64,000 bases of DNA from Siphonodentalium dalli (GCA_032622095.1 CP136068.1:50958443-51022442); one strand, 5' to 3'. Shown: positions 1-11,668, numbered from the stretch's first letter. Notes: generated from the letters alone by a model not told the origin. A program made the numbers and translations.

Positions 1-102
1 GTTAAATTATATCCACCCACTAAGATATGTAGAAGAGTATAATATGTGTTTCAAATTCCGCGCGATGTTCCTCTTTAACAACGGACATTGGTATAACGAA
101 GA

Positions 103-560
103 ATTAGCATAGAATGGTGATGGCGCTCTCCCGTAATTTGACGGGTGTCAAGGAAGCGGAGAAATAATCAACCGACTTCGCGACTGTTACAGTTTCGAAA
201 GTAAAATGCAACTAATCGATGAAGCTCACGGCGAAATAACTGGACAAATAAAGATTTTCCCTATTTCTGCTTTGAACTTCTTTTTTATATTTTCTGAAGT
301 TTTATTAAACACCGTATCGGGGACTTGCTGTCTGCCACAAACGTTTTTGCATTGAGAACTGGAAACAACTGTAAATTGGGATCCATACCTTAAAATAAAA
401 AGCCAAATTGAGCATATGTCGTGCATACAAACATCCCCCGTTTATCTTGAAAACTACAAATTTGGCGTCCCGACACTCATGTCATGCATGTCTCACCTTG
501 TATATATGTTATAGCATGTTAGTGTGAACTTGAGCCGTTTAACTATTTATATATCTTCAA
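103..560 (+). repeat. Dispersed repeat R1, copy 1, left part
   Basis: This block aligns over its whole length with 4782-5233. The copies share ATTAGCATAGAATG at the start, a GGCGCTCTCCCGTAATTTGA stretch and GAGCCGTTT near the end, with scattered substitutions and small indels. No coding potential is visible. The homology resumes at 1327-1438, after an inserted element at 565-1322. I do not recognise the family. Confidence 0.8.
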
Positions 561-564
561 AGAT

Positions 565-1322
565 ACGGGCGGACTTCGCGGTGGGTATTCTATTATATAA
601 TAGATACATTATGTTATTATACCAATCATAAATATCCCGTGCATTGCATGTTATTGTCACTTTCGTACGATTTGTTATGAAAACAAACCTCAAGAACGTT
701 ACAGAACAATTTTTTTTACAGACAAACACTCGAAACTACCAATGGACAAGTTCCGTTGCGCTGTGGAAGTCGAATTAGATCCAATTATTGGGGCAATCAA
801 CAATCGCATTTAACTTACAAAAAGTTTTATTTTAATCGACCCATTCTACCTGCTATCAGTTCAATTAAAATCCAGCTAATCGACGTTTACTGCATGGTTG
901 GGAAATGATCAGACAGAAAATGTGTAAATAACATAATTGTTCTTGCAAAGAGAATTTAGAGATGAATATTTTTCAATCCAGTTAGTATTTTCTCATAACC
1001 TATGGTAGTTCCGTCACACACCAAATAAGGAATTTACAATGAGAGTATTGTGAGTTGTAAGTTGTAGAGGCACATAATTAGTGGTAACCGACGTATAATG
1101 CGCGCGAATCTAAATAACGCAATGACGCAATATCGTGACTCTACTTATAAACAATTCAGTGTGCTTTTTGCGAGAAACTAAACAACACTCGACCTGCATT
1201 TTCTCTGACACAAAGCATGTTTTGTGAATAATGTCGCATCATGCTGTATATTCTTGAGGAAATTATCATAATTTGATATTTGCTATATTTCTAAATTATA
1301 ACCTGCAAAGAAGGCCGCCCGT
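565..1322. mobile_element. 758-bp non-autonomous DNA transposon inserted in repeat R1
   Basis: The left end reads ACGGGCGGACTTCGCGG and the right end AAGGCCGCCCGT, so the termini are inverted repeats (ACGGGCGG-C/A-CTT). The 4-bp AGAT flanks both ends (561-564 and 1323-1326) and looks like a target-site duplication. Copy 2 of repeat R1 (5210-5250) is continuous across this place and acts as an empty site. No transposase frame exists inside. Its left end resembles that of the element nested at 22701-23192, including the following GCGGTGGGTAT, so the two are probably one family. The superfamily is not identified. Confidence 0.75.
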
Positions 1323-1326
1323 AGAT

Positions 1327-1438
1327 TTAAATATAATTTAACTTGTTTCAACGCCGATCTCTGGGGACCGGTTGCCATTCTCATCTGACTAAGTTTGTGT
1401 CATTCTTACGTGCTACAATGTGGGTTCTGGCATGGCTT
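1327..1438 (+). repeat. Dispersed repeat R1, copy 1, right part
   Basis: This continues repeat R1 after the inserted element and aligns with 5234-5345, sharing CATTCTCATCTGAC and TACAATGTRGGTTCTGG. In copy 2 a large 36-bp minisatellite starts immediately after this segment; here the sequence goes on without it. Confidence 0.75.
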
Positions 1439-1499
1439 CACTGTCATCTGTGTTATACCTCGCATGAACCGACTTGCCGATAATGGTTACCTATAAGAG

Positions 1500-1660
1500 C
1501 CTAGATGGCGTTATTCGGTTTGTTTGGCTGATCACATAATATCAAGGAAATAATTGGCCCACTTCGCTATGTGACAGCTTTCTAAGAGCGAATGCAGATA
1601 ATCAATGAAGTTCAGCAATCTCGTGAAAAAAACTGGACAAATCACGAGTTTTAAATGGCA
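1500..1660 (+). repeat. Diverged third copy of repeat R1
   Basis: The block shares AGATGGCGTT, TCAAGGAAATAATT, TGACAGCTTTC, ATCAATGAAGTTCAGCAATC and AACTGGACAAAT with the first part of R1, in the same order. It is more diverged than the other two copies. The rest of 1440-2100 holds nothing recognisable; an open frame at 1753-2055 has no family features. Confidence 0.55.
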
Positions 1661-2104
1661 GATCCGCTGATTTGGCTTTTTAAAACGCAATACTTCTCAC
1701 TTAAATAAGTGATTTTGCTGCTCCGTGCTTTTAACAGAGGTTAAATCGGTATATGAGAACCCGTATTTTCGGAAGGCTTGATCTCCGCTGGGACACAGAA
1801 GGCAATAGTCCTGTTTTAAAAAGTGACAATAAATCAACGATCCATCACGCCGACAAATTGCAAGTCGTCCCCAGCGATTCTTTGAGTCGGTGTGCTCGGA
1901 CTCAACAACTTATCCATGTATGCGCGCAAAGCTGGACAGAGAACGACCTTGTCATCTTGGGGTCCCATTACTTCGCCTACAAAATAACACGAACTGTTTC
2001 ACTTGATTTATATACGTGCCACCCCTTTGACCAAGAGAAATATTATGGTGTTTAAGAAACTATATATCAAACTCTATCGCAACGACAGCTCCCAATATAT
2101 ATAT

Positions 2105-2942
2105 ATATCTCATAACAATATAGATACTGCGCCATGTGAATCGTCTCATCTCAATTTTTGCAAACGAGCACTTGGGGTAAACAGGAAAGCACCAAATCAC
2201 GCGGTACGTGCTGAGCTTGGTAGATACCCCGTTGTTTATGAAGCATTATCTCGTGCTACTAAATATGCGTTAAAAATATCGACTGCAGAAAAACATTCCC
2301 TCGTTCATAAATCAGCCACAATGTCCGATGACCGCATAATCCCAAAATAAGTGGTCCTTTAACTTTGACATTCCAAAACTCACGGAAATTATTGATAAAA
2401 CTTATCAGTATTTGAAGAAAATTCAACACACTATTTGTGATAGTTTCAAGGTGGACCATGTGTCGTGTTTCAGAAGAGATATATATAACGATGAAAAACC
2501 ATCAGGTAAGAACAAATTGAGGGTGTATAGAGAAATAATAAGTGATTACCGATTGGAGCCATATTTGGCCATAGTAAATAATATGGAAGTAAGAAAGATC
2601 TTCAGCAAATTGCGGATTAGCAATCATACTCTAGAAATTGAAAAAGGGCGCCATAATCAACCGAAGATTCCTGTAGACAAGAGAATATGCAGAAAGTGTG
2701 GATTGGAAACGGAAACCGAGGAACATTTTATTTTAAAATGTCCTATTTACAAAAGCATTCGTCTCCGTTTCTTTGACAAAATAAATAAAGTAAATCACAA
2801 GTTTATTAATATGACTGATGCCCAAAAATTCATTTTCATACTGCGAAATGACAAAACAGAAACGTGCAATATCATCTGTAACATGGTCCGTCTCTTTTTC
2901 CACAAAAGGTCTGAAACACCAGATTTTCAAGAACAAACATGA
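2105..2942 (+). pseudogene. 5'-truncated non-LTR retrotransposon polymerase, C-terminal part, frameshifted
   Basis: Two overlapping frames encode the region that follows the reverse transcriptase domain of animal LINE ORF2 proteins. The first (to 2350) carries LNFCKRALGVNRKAPNHAV followed by RAELGRYPV, the typical post-RT segment. The second (2412-2942, 176 residues) carries KLRVYREIISDY, then VRKIFSKLRISNHTLEIEKG and a CX2CX8HX4C knuckle (C93, C96, H105, C110), followed by the usual CPIYKSIR. A frameshift lies between about 2340 and 2411. The catalytic RT motifs and the endonuclease are absent, so this is a dead 5'-truncated insertion. The clade (CR1/L2/I-like) cannot be fixed from this fragment. 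Confidence 0.85.
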
Positions 2943-3068
2943 AAAAAAATTCCATTTTAATTCTGATTACAATTGTGTATACTTATTGTATCATATATAT
3001 ATTTATTGTTATTTATGTTGTGACATCGGCCCCGTGTGGGTGTAATTGTCAATAAACTTATCTTATCT
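2943..3068 (+). mobile_element. 3' end of the LINE relic
   Basis: Following the TGA at 2940-2942 is a short 3' UTR ending in TGTCAATAAACTTATCTTATC. The run of TTATC/TCTTA repeats is the kind of short tandem tail in which CR1/L2-like elements end, and it marks the 3' boundary of the insertion. The modular repeat at 3083-3672 begins a few bases later. Confidence 0.6.
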
Positions 3069-3082
3069 CATATATACATTTA

Positions 3083-3672
3083 TTTTGAAGACCTCTGTCT
3101 GTCTGTCTGTCTGTTTGTTTGTCTGTCTGTCTGTCATTAATACAAATCTACGATTCTCGACCGATCGGGACGAAACTTGGTACGTGTGTGTAGTTTGACC
3201 AGGCGGTGGACGTTGTCGTATTGGCGAGCCCGTGCGGCGCCCGCTTCGCGCATGCGCAGACGAGATCTCGGAAACGGGTGGAGCTATCGACTTGAAATTT
3301 GGTATGTGAATGTATCTTGCCCCGGATACGAATTATATCGGGTCGCCGAGCCCGTGCGGCGCCAGCTTCGCGCATGCGCAGACGAGATCTCGGAAACGGG
3401 TGGAGCTATCGACTTGAAATTTGCTATGCGAATGTATCTTCCCCCGGATACGAATTTTATCGGGTCGCCGAGCCCGTGCGACGCCAGCTTCGCACATGCG
3501 CAGACCGGATCTCGGAAACGTGTGGAGCTATCGGCTTGAAATTTGGTATGTGAATGTATCTTGCCCCGGATACGAATTTTATCGGGTCGCCGAGCCCGTG
3601 CGACGCCAGCTTCGCGCATGACTTGAAATTTGGTTTTTGAATAGCCCAGACAACGTCGGGCTCATCGGCTAG
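3083..3672 (-). mobile_element. Modular repeat (family MF), type A core with 122-bp units
   Basis: Read on the minus strand, it starts with CTAGCCGATGAGCCCGACG (head at 3672) and ends with GTCT/GTTT tetranucleotide repeats and a TTCAAAATA-like tail near 3085. Between them, three to four tandem 122-bp units recur (TGTATCTT at 3311, 3433 and 3555), each with an CCGTTTCCGAGATC and a GCGCATGCGC-like segment. Subterminal ACCGATCGGGACGAAACTTG is shared with copies at 55.2, 61.0 and 61.6 kb. It encodes nothing; the open frames here are by-products of the repeat. Confidence 0.8.
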
Positions 3673-3689
3673 TATATATATATATGATA

Positions 3690-3820
3690 TTAATGTATAT
3701 ACTTCAATGTGTGTGCATTACTGTGGGAGAGGAGCAATGACTAAGTGCCATCACTTGTGCTCCGATCCCTTTGTGATATAATTATTTCAATAAACTATGT
3801 TTTATCTAAACTACCTGTTC
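3690..3820 (+). repeat. Possible retroposon 3' tail
   Basis: The stretch with GAGGAGCAATGACTAAGTGC and a TTTCAATAAACTATGTTTTATC end has the layout of a LINE or SINE 3' terminus, with an AATAAA-type signal followed by a short terminal repeat. No coding remnant lies upstream because the modular repeat abuts it. Assignment rests on layout only. Confidence 0.35.
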
Positions 3821-4781
3821 TGTAGATCATATATTATACATTGTTTTCAGTCAAATATTAGTCCCAAATGGGAATCAGTTGGTAAACGACGAGGAATGTT
3901 AGGTTAATTGATTCCCCAAAAAAATGGAAAGTTTGACGTAGTTTCAACTAACAGGGTTTGCAAATGGAATTCTGGTCTGGTTCGGGAGGCAGTTAGAATT
4001 CTAAGCGGTAAACCACTAAGGGAAGTTAAACAACTGTGTGTATATACGCAAGTTTGTAAGTTTCGTTTCGGGGGTCGCGCAGTTGAGAGAATTTCCGGTG
4101 AAATGAACCTTCCGTAACCCTTAGAATAAGGTGTTATGACAGATTTGGATGTAAACGACATCGAGTTATGACATAGCGGCTGAAACGACGATAAACACCA
4201 AGCTAAATCAATTGTCACTCGTCATCACGAACATCGATTTGATGCATGTTTCAACTATACTGTCATGTACACATTCCATCATTCGTATAGTTTTTCATTT
4301 GATTTGTTCCTATACGGCACTTCATTTTGTGCGACAGGAAGCAGGCCCACTTCGATCATGCAATCCCTGTAGAATATCATCACTTTTTGTCACCTATTGA
4401 CAACGTTGTACAAATAGACAATCAACACGCTTGATTGTCCTGAATATTGCTCCTAACTATGTACCTATAGTGTGATCGTTGGAGCAACAAACAGGTCCGA
4501 ACGCTCTATATATTGAACGCAGCTGAAGATAGTTATCACCATTCGTGGTCTGCAACCTAACTTCACACGACGCATAACTACATGTATAGTTGAGAAAGGT
4601 TTTCGCCGCGTCATTCAACATCCCACACAATCCCTGAGGAAAAAAATCGAGTTACTTGTTTAGCGTCGTCTTTCGGATGTTGCTTTGTCCTTTACTGTCT
4701 ACATAAGAGCAAATTAGCAAACAACATATTGCACAAACATGCGATGGTAATCAATGGGAGAGTTTTCTTGGTTTCAGATTC
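3821..4781. other. No recognisable feature
   Basis: AT-rich sequence with short open frames on both strands (for example 3904-4218) that overlap each other and show no domain, signal peptide or splice context. I see no gene, array or transposon boundary. Confidence 0.5.
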
Positions 4782-5345
4782 ATTAGCATAGAATGCTGAT
4801 GGCGCTCTCCCGTAATTTGACGGGTGTCAAGGAAGCGGAGAAATAATTAACAGACTTCGCGACTGTTACAGCTTTCGAAAAGAAAAAGCAACTAATCGAT
4901 GAAGTTCATACAGCAATCTCGCGAAATAACTGGTCAAATAAAGATTTTCCTTATTTCGACTTATAACTTTTTTAGTATTTTCTGAAGTTTTATTAAACAC
5001 CGCTCCAGGGTCTAGCTCTCTGCCACAAACGTTTTTCATTTAGAAGGGGGAACAACTCTAAATTAGTAATAGTAAGCATACTTTTGCATATGTCTTGCAT
5101 GGCAACATGCCCTGTTTCTCTTGGAAACGACAAATTTGGCGTCCCGACATCCATGTGATCTCTCAGATTGAATATAAGTTATAACATGTTAGGGTGAGCT
5201 CGAGCCGTTTTCTCTGTTTATATACCTTTAAAATTAAACTAATTTAACTTATCTCAAACCCGTTATTTGGTGACAGGCCGGCATTCTCATCTGACAAAAT
5301 TTGCGTCATGCTTGCGTACTACAATGTAGGTTCTGGCGCGGCTTA
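4782..5345 (+). repeat. Dispersed repeat R1, copy 2 (uninterrupted)
   Basis: This is the paralogue of 103-560 plus 1327-1438, without the 758-bp insertion. It runs straight from the GAGCCGTTT segment (to 5210) into the CATTCTCATCTGAC segment (5282). It therefore gives the pre-insertion state of copy 1. Its right end touches the 36-bp minisatellite. Confidence 0.8.
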
Positions 5346-5356
5346 ATTTCGCATAG

Positions 5357-7896
5357 TGTGTCACTTCGGCTCCGTAGCATAGGTAAATAGCTCGTGTCAC
5401 TTCGGCTCCGGATCAGAAGTAAATAGCTCGTGTCACTTCGGCTCCGGATCAGAAGTAAATAGCTCGTGACACTTCGGATCCGGAACAGAAGTAAATAGCT
5501 CGTGTCACTTCGGCTCCGGAACAGAAGTAAATAGCTCGTGACACTTCGGCTCCGGAACAGAAGTAAATAGCTCGTGTCACTTCGGCTCCGGATCAGAAGT
5601 AAATAGCTCGTGTCACTTCGGCTCCGGAACAGAAGTAAATAGCTCGTGTCACTTCGGCTCCGGAACAGAAGTAAATAGCTCGTGTCACTTCGGCTCCGGA
5701 ACAGAAGTAAATAGCTCGTGTCACTTCGGCTCCGGAACAGAAGTAAATAGCTCGTGTCACTTCGGCACCGGAACAGAAGTAAATAGCTCGTGTACCATCG
5801 GCTCCGGATCAGAAGTAAATAGCTCGTGTCACTTCGGCTCCGGAACAGAAGTAAATAGCTCGTGTCACTTCGGCTCCGGAACAGAAGTAAATAGCTCGTC
5901 TCACTTCGGCTCCGGAACAGAAGTAAATAGCTCGTGTCACTTCGGCACCGGAACAGAAGTAAATAGCTCGTGTACCATCGGCTCCGGATCAGACGTAAAT
6001 AGCTCGTGTCACTTCGGCTCCGGAACAGAAGTAAATAGCTCGTGTACCATCGGCTCCGGATCAGAAGTAAATAGCTCGTGTACCATCGGCTCCGGATCAG
6101 AGGTAAATAGCTCGTGTCACTTCGGCTCCGGATCAGAAGTAAATAGCTCGTGTACCATCGGCCCCGGAACAGAAGTAAATAGCTCGTGTCACTTCGGCTC
6201 CGGAGCATAGGTAAATAGCTCGTGTCACTTCGGCTCCGGATCAGAAGTAAATAGCTCGTGTACCATCGGCTCCGGATCAGAAGTAAATAGCACGTGTCAC
6301 TTCGGCTCCGGAACAGAAGTAAATAGCTCGTGTACCATCGGCTCCGGGTCAGAAGTAAATAGCTCGTGTCACTTCGGCTCCGGGTCAGAAGTAAATAGCT
6401 CGTGTCACTTCGGCTCCCGAACAGAAGTAAATAGCTCGTGTACCATCGGCTCCGGATCAGAAGTAAATAGCTCGTGTCACTTCGGCTCCGGAACAGAAGT
6501 AAATAGCTCGTGTACCATCGGCTCCGGATCAGAAGTAAATAGCATGTGTCACTTCGGCTCCTGAACAGAAGTAAATAGCTCGTGTACCATCGGCTCCGGG
6601 TCAGAAGTAAATAGCTCGCGTCACTTCGGCTCGGATCAGAAGTAAATAGCTCGGGCCACTTCGGCTCCGGGTCAGAAGTAAATAGCTCGTGTCACTTCGG
6701 CTCCGGATCAGAAGTAAATAGCTCGTGTCACTTCGGCTCCGGAACAGAAGTAAATAGCTCGTGTCACTTCGGCTCCGGATCAGAAGTAAATAGCTCGTGT
6801 CACTTCGGCACCGGAACAGAAGTAAATAGCTCGTGTCACTTCGGCCTCCGTAGCAGAAGTAAATAGATTGTGTCACTTCGGCTCCGGAACAGAAGTAAAT
6901 AGCTCGTGTACCATCGGCTCCGGATCAGAAGTAAATAGCTCGTGTACCATCGGCTCCGGATCAGAAGTAAATAGCTCGTGTACCATCGGCTCCGGATCAG
7001 AAGTAAATAGCTCGTGTCACTTCGGCTCCGGAACAGAAGTAAATAGCTCGTGTCACTTCGGCTCCGGAACAGAAGTAAATAGCTCGTGACACTTCGGCTC
7101 CGTAGCAGATGTAAATAGCTCGTGTCACTTCGGCTCCGGAACAGAAGTAAATAGCTCGTGTCACTTCGGCTCCGGAAAATAAGTAAATAGCTCATGTCAC
7201 TTCGGCTCCGGAACAGAAGTAAATAGCTCGTGTCACTTCGGCTCCGGAACAGAAGTAAATAGCTCGTGACACTTCGGCTCCGTAGCAGAAGTAAATAGAT
7301 CGTGTCACTTCGGCTCCGGAACAGAAGTAAATAGCTCGTGTCACTTCGGCTCCGGAACAGAAGTAAATAGCTCGTGTCACTTCGGCTCCGGAACAGAAGT
7401 AAATATATCGTGTCAATTCGGCCCCGAAACAGAAGTAAATAGCTCGTGTCACTTCGGCTCCGAACAGAAGTAAATAGCTCGTGTCACTTCGGCTCCGGAA
7501 CAGAAGTAAATAGCTCGTGACACTTCGGCTCCGTAGCAGAAGTAAATAGCTCGTGTCACTTCCGCTCCGGAACAGAAGTAAATAGCTCGTGTCACTTCGG
7601 CTCCGGAACAGAAGTAAATATCTCGTGTCAATTCGGCTACGGGACAGAAGTAAATAGCTCGTGTCACTTCGGCTCCGGAACAGAAGTAAATAGCTCGTGT
7701 CACTTCGGCTCCGGAACAGAAGTAAATAGCTCGTGTCACTTCGGCTCCGGAACAGAAGTAAATAGCTCGTGTCACTTCGGCTCCGTAGCAGAAGTAAATA
7801 GCTCGTATTACTTCGGCCCCGGAACAAAAGTAAATAGCTCGTGTTACTTCGGCTCCAGAGAAGAAGTAAATAGCGCACGTCACTTCGTCTCCGGGA
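5357..7896 (+). repeat. 36-bp minisatellite, about 70 units
   Basis: The consensus unit is two stretches, AGCTCGTGTCACTTCGGCTC followed by CGGAACAGAAGTAAAT. Two main variants exist: TCACTTCGG...GGAACAG, and TACCATCGG...GGATCAG, the latter concentrated between about 5790 and 7010. A third variant, GACACTTCGGCTCCGTAGCAG-like, recurs at 7088 and 7267, giving a five-unit (180-bp) higher-order repeat. Because 36 is a multiple of three, long open frames run through it on the minus strand (12-residue period); single-base indels near 6630, 6846 and 7455 break them. No start context, flanking domain or splice signal supports a protein. Confidence 0.95.
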
Positions 7897-9388
7897 TATT
7901 CCACTAAGCGTCGGCTATACTGGTGACGTATCTAAAATATCCATCATCCGCTCCTCCATATTTCTCTCATTATCTTGTTCTCGTTCTCTCTATCTCTCTA
8001 CCCTAACTTCCGCGCTTCTCGTCTAGTCATATACAATTTCAATGCATTAGCTAATATCTAGTCAACCACTCTATTTATACCCAACTAAAACGTAGAAACA
8101 ACCACTCTATTTATACCCAACTAAACCGCATAAACCAGATACAAGATCTTCGTGCCATGATGCTTTAGTGAGATTTTCTCGAGATGACATGGTACATGTA
8201 CCAACCATGATCTTGTATAATTATATCCTACCATCTTTAAAATATAGGGTATGTTCGTCCTGAGTTGGTGGAACTACCTTAAAAAGCTGATGGCGTAATT
8301 AATGTCGTTTCCGTTTCCAACCGATACAACACCTCCAAACATCCGATACGATACATTACCTCTATCGCTATGTGTTTGTCTTATGTATCTGTATATATGT
8401 ATATGTATTGTTAATTCTTGTGTTGGAATAAAGTATCACTCATGGTGGTTTGTGGACCAAAATACACCTAAACATATTCGCTTTTGAAATTGTTCACGTA
8501 TCGAAGTAGTTCGATAAATACCCAAGCAACTTTTCCACCAGCATTGTATGTCCCAAAAAGACACATAGAAGTCACAAAAGCTACAACTTCAAACACAAAA
8601 ATTTGACCCGTTCGGAAATGGTTGATTTCGTGGCGTGGGTGTGGCCATACGTTAACACTGTGGCCTAGCCATGGAACAGTTTTAGTTCCTTTTAACCATG
8701 TGTGACATGTGGATAACGAAATTAAAACAAATATTGTTTAAAAACATTCGTCAATGTCATTTAACTTCAATTGAATTTTGGGTTGAAGTTTCTTAGTATG
8801 TATGGTCACGGAGAATGACTTTGCTGGCAATACAAGGATGTCAGTTCACAGCGTGTATGTGGACTCGGGTGCATGTTTCGCAGTTATGACTTTCTGGAAT
8901 TAAAATTTCCTGCCTATTATAATCGCTTTTATGCGAACTAGTGACCCGTGCAGTTGATGTTTCCTTCACACGTTTACAATTACAAGAGAATGATGGTTGA
9001 CACATCGGTCAAGGTCAGGGGTTATACGCCATTAAATCGTACACTCGTATCCCATTGCTATCGTATGAACATATTAAAATGTCACACCTCATGTTTGTTG
9101 TATCTCGCCCGATATAATCCTGATCGATGTTGCATAACAGTAGAAGTATTATGACACCCGGAGTGTGAGATTTAACGCCTCGTTTGCCAAAGAATTAAGA
9201 CGAGTTATACATACGATATGTCGGGATTATCGGCTGCATGAAGTATCTTGTTTATTCTTTGTTCCACATTGTGAATAGCTACATGCGTATATTACGCTCA
9301 GGTTGTAGCCGTGTTATCGGGTATAGCACGTAAAATGGGCATATTAACCATGAATCTTTCGTTGAGATGAATCTATATTCTTTCTTGA
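7897..9388. other. Mostly featureless, one short direct duplication
   Basis: A 27-bp sequence with ACTCTATTTATACCCAACTA occurs twice with a 36-bp period at 8063-8125. Pyrimidine-rich TCTCTC-type sequence lies at 7950-8000. Otherwise the stretch holds no convincing gene or repeat; the small frames at 8302-8487 and 8948-9154 lack any recognisable feature. Confidence 0.5.
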
Positions 9389-9392
9389 TTAA

Positions 9393-9623
9393 CCCTTTCT
9401 ATATTAAATGGATTCTTCCACTCAGTTATCAAAGTAAAACATTGAATAATCTATTATTCACCTGGAGGGGTGTTCAGGGAAAATAAGCAGACGACAGAAA
9501 AAATAAGTGCAGAAGGAGTCCTACTTATTGGAGTGAAATGTTCATATCATAAGTTCAACAAACTTATAATCTAAACAATCCCTCACGCAGCTACTCATCA
9601 CTGAGTATTTAGTATAGAAAGGG
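9393..9623 (+). mobile_element. MITE family M1, near-complete copy
   Basis: The element begins CCCTTTCTATATTAAATGG and ends TTTAGTATAGAAAGGG, so its termini are inverted repeats. It is preceded by TTAA (9389-9392) and followed by TTCA, an altered TTAA. The interior AATAAGCAGACGACAG and the ACTCATCACTGAGTATTTAG end recur in copies at 31.2, 31.7, 32.2, 37.3, 49.9 and 61.9 kb. TTAA duplications point to piggyBac-type mobilisation. There is no coding capacity. Confidence 0.8.
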
Positions 9624-10054
9624 TTCACACATAACAAGCGGAAATTCAAAGACACACCATTTCCGCGCATGCAGCTCCATGTCTATAATAGTCAATCGGC
9701 GTATACATACATATACATGTAGCATTAGTGGTGCATCCTAGTCCAATCGGAACGGATATACAAGGCTCATCAAGCCGACATATTAAGTTGTGCAATAGCC
9801 TTCCACTTAATTAGCTCAAGAGATGGTGGCCCTTGAATTAAATTCCTACATTACAAAGGTATAGGGTATCCGGATTCATATCAGTGGGCTAGTACTGTCA
9901 GATAGCTAGGGGTGGTCCGGTCGGTCCCGTACATAGTACAAGAAATCGACGATAAGTTAGGAGGTAACAATGTTGGTTCCGCTCGAACTACCGACTTGGG
10001 GAATGGAACTCTGGAAAGATAGTACATGTACATCTCGTTCGTGCTCCTGTGGCG
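9624..10054. repeat. Diverged relative of the 43.5-44.2 kb repeat
   Basis: The part from about 9895 shares GGGGTGGTCCGGTCGG-like sequence, a GCTCGAACTACCGACTTGGG stretch, and CATCTCGTTCG with the 352-bp tandem units at 43545-44215, in the same order. Identity is modest. 9624-9894 holds nothing recognisable. Confidence 0.45.
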
Positions 10055-10615
10055 GTACGGTCCGATGTGATTTATGGGAGGCCTTTTTTCACATTTATTA
10101 GCTAATGGTACTTAAGTGTAAGTGAATTACGCTTAATCGTAATACATTGTTTATCCCCATTATAATTCACGTCGACCGAAAAAATCATGCTATTCACACG
10201 ATAATCTGCCAACGAGTTGTTGAACTGGAAATGATTGACAATTTATAAACAATCCATAACACTTCCTCTTAGAAATTGTGCTCCACTCAATGAAGATATA
10301 GTTCCATATCTCGAATAAAAATAAACCGAGCGATCCAAAGGAATCCGCGAAATACATCGACTCAAATGTCACTATCACGCCAATTAATTGACATCGAATA
10401 TACATAAATTATATTAATAATTTCAGTTTTGTGGCCAAGTTGCGCCAAGGTATTACACCACTGATATGCCATTGTCATTGCAATGGCGGCAATGCATCAG
10501 TCACTGTGGTCAAGCACTGTGTAGGAACTGTTACATCGGAAGTCGTTCTATCGCCGGTATTGTGATGTTTTTTGCCTGATTTGTTACGGTTCCTGATAAT
10601 TGAAAATAATAATTT
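10055..10615 (+). repeat. Repeat R2, copy 1 (inverted relative to copy 2)
   Basis: Two parts match 14430-15000 on the opposite strand: TGGGAGGCCTTTTTT with CACATTTATTAGC at 10075-10110, and GTAGGAACTGTTACATCGGA with GTTCTATCGCCGGT and TTACGGTTCCTGAT at 10520-10600. The middle (10150-10490) is not obviously shared. The pair looks like two copies of a non-autonomous element with conserved ends and a variable interior. Confidence 0.65.
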
Positions 10616-11430
10616 TTGTGACAAAATCACGCATAATTATAGATATCTTGAATATATTATACTTTCCTGAATGAACAGAGGCTGCAGAAGTGCGTGTTAT
10701 CGAAATCTGAACTCTAGACCACAATTAACTCGGTATTAGCGAGCTAACGCGTAAATATCAACATGTTATCACTGAAAATCAAGCCACGTGGACGCAATTT
10801 CTTTGTTTTTCGTGGCGTATAAAATATGAAACGCATTCTGAAGACAAACACTGACTATAAAGTATACCCGTGTTATTATTTTGTGAAATAGCTGAGAAAG
10901 TATCCCGATAGAGGTTGATAGTTGGGAGCTGTGTTACGGTTCTATTTCAAACCAATCATGGCTGTGACGGTTTTGTACATGATATTTATTCGAACGATTT
11001 CTGCACTTTGGTCCGAAAATCGTCTTGTGTATCTGACATTTTAAACCAGATAATGACTGTAGCTTATGTAATTTGCATAATAGAACAGGTATATTAAGAA
11101 ATAACACAATAAATACCTAATACGGGAGAGTAAGGGACATTAATAGGCAGAAATACACTACTGAATGTCCCGATGAGTATAGTATCATAATCATGCCCGC
11201 CTATATAAATGACCAATGGTAATATAAATCTACTCTCAGGAGAACATGAGATGTTATATTCATTTACTTAATCTGGGCATTATTGAAAGATCCAGGTGTG
11301 ACAATATTTCAATTCCAGCGCCATCATATCTCCTCCTCTGAAGTCCGCCTGAGGGACATTTACACATGTTTGTCGCCCAGACATGAATATAACTTATGAA
11401 ATCACGTTCAACTGAATCATTGCTAGGTTA
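10616..11430. other. No recognisable feature
   Basis: AT-rich sequence with short frames only (such as 10915-11097). No array, inverted repeat or conserved protein motif was seen. Confidence 0.5.
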
Positions 11431-11439
11431 TGACGTGAT

Positions 11440-11660
11440 TGGGGTGGTGGGGGACTTGGGGAGGGGGTGCTTAATTGGTGTCTATCCCCAACATTGGTCA
11501 AAATGTTCAAGAGTTACAAATTTCTTATCTTACAATCGATTGGTTTGAAATTTAATACCAACAATATGTTGAAATTGTTCTCTTAGTTTGATTTGACAAC
11601 AATTTAATAGTGGGGAATTTGTCATTTTTAGACCAACATTTGCATACTTTCCTACACTTT
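11440..11660 (+). repeat. Repeat family N (homopolymer-associated), copy
   Basis: The segment shares TTGGTCAAAATGTTCAAGAG-like sequence, TAGTTTGATTT-CAAACAATTT and a GACCAAYATTTGCATA stretch, in the same order, with 47046-47215. The family typically carries runs of G or C and the near-palindrome GTTGGAAATTTCCAAC. Confidence 0.65.
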
Positions 11661-11668
11661 AAACATGT

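Noticed and set aside
5306..6208. 300-residue minus-strand open frame with a 12-residue repeat
   Set aside because: It exists because the 36-bp unit has no stop in that frame. Frames on the same array at 6601-7904 switch register at single-base indels, and a plus-strand frame is open too. There is no signal peptide, splice context or conserved flank.
5357..7896. CRISPR-like direct repeats
   Set aside because: The 36-bp units are contiguous with no spacers and the DNA is eukaryotic.
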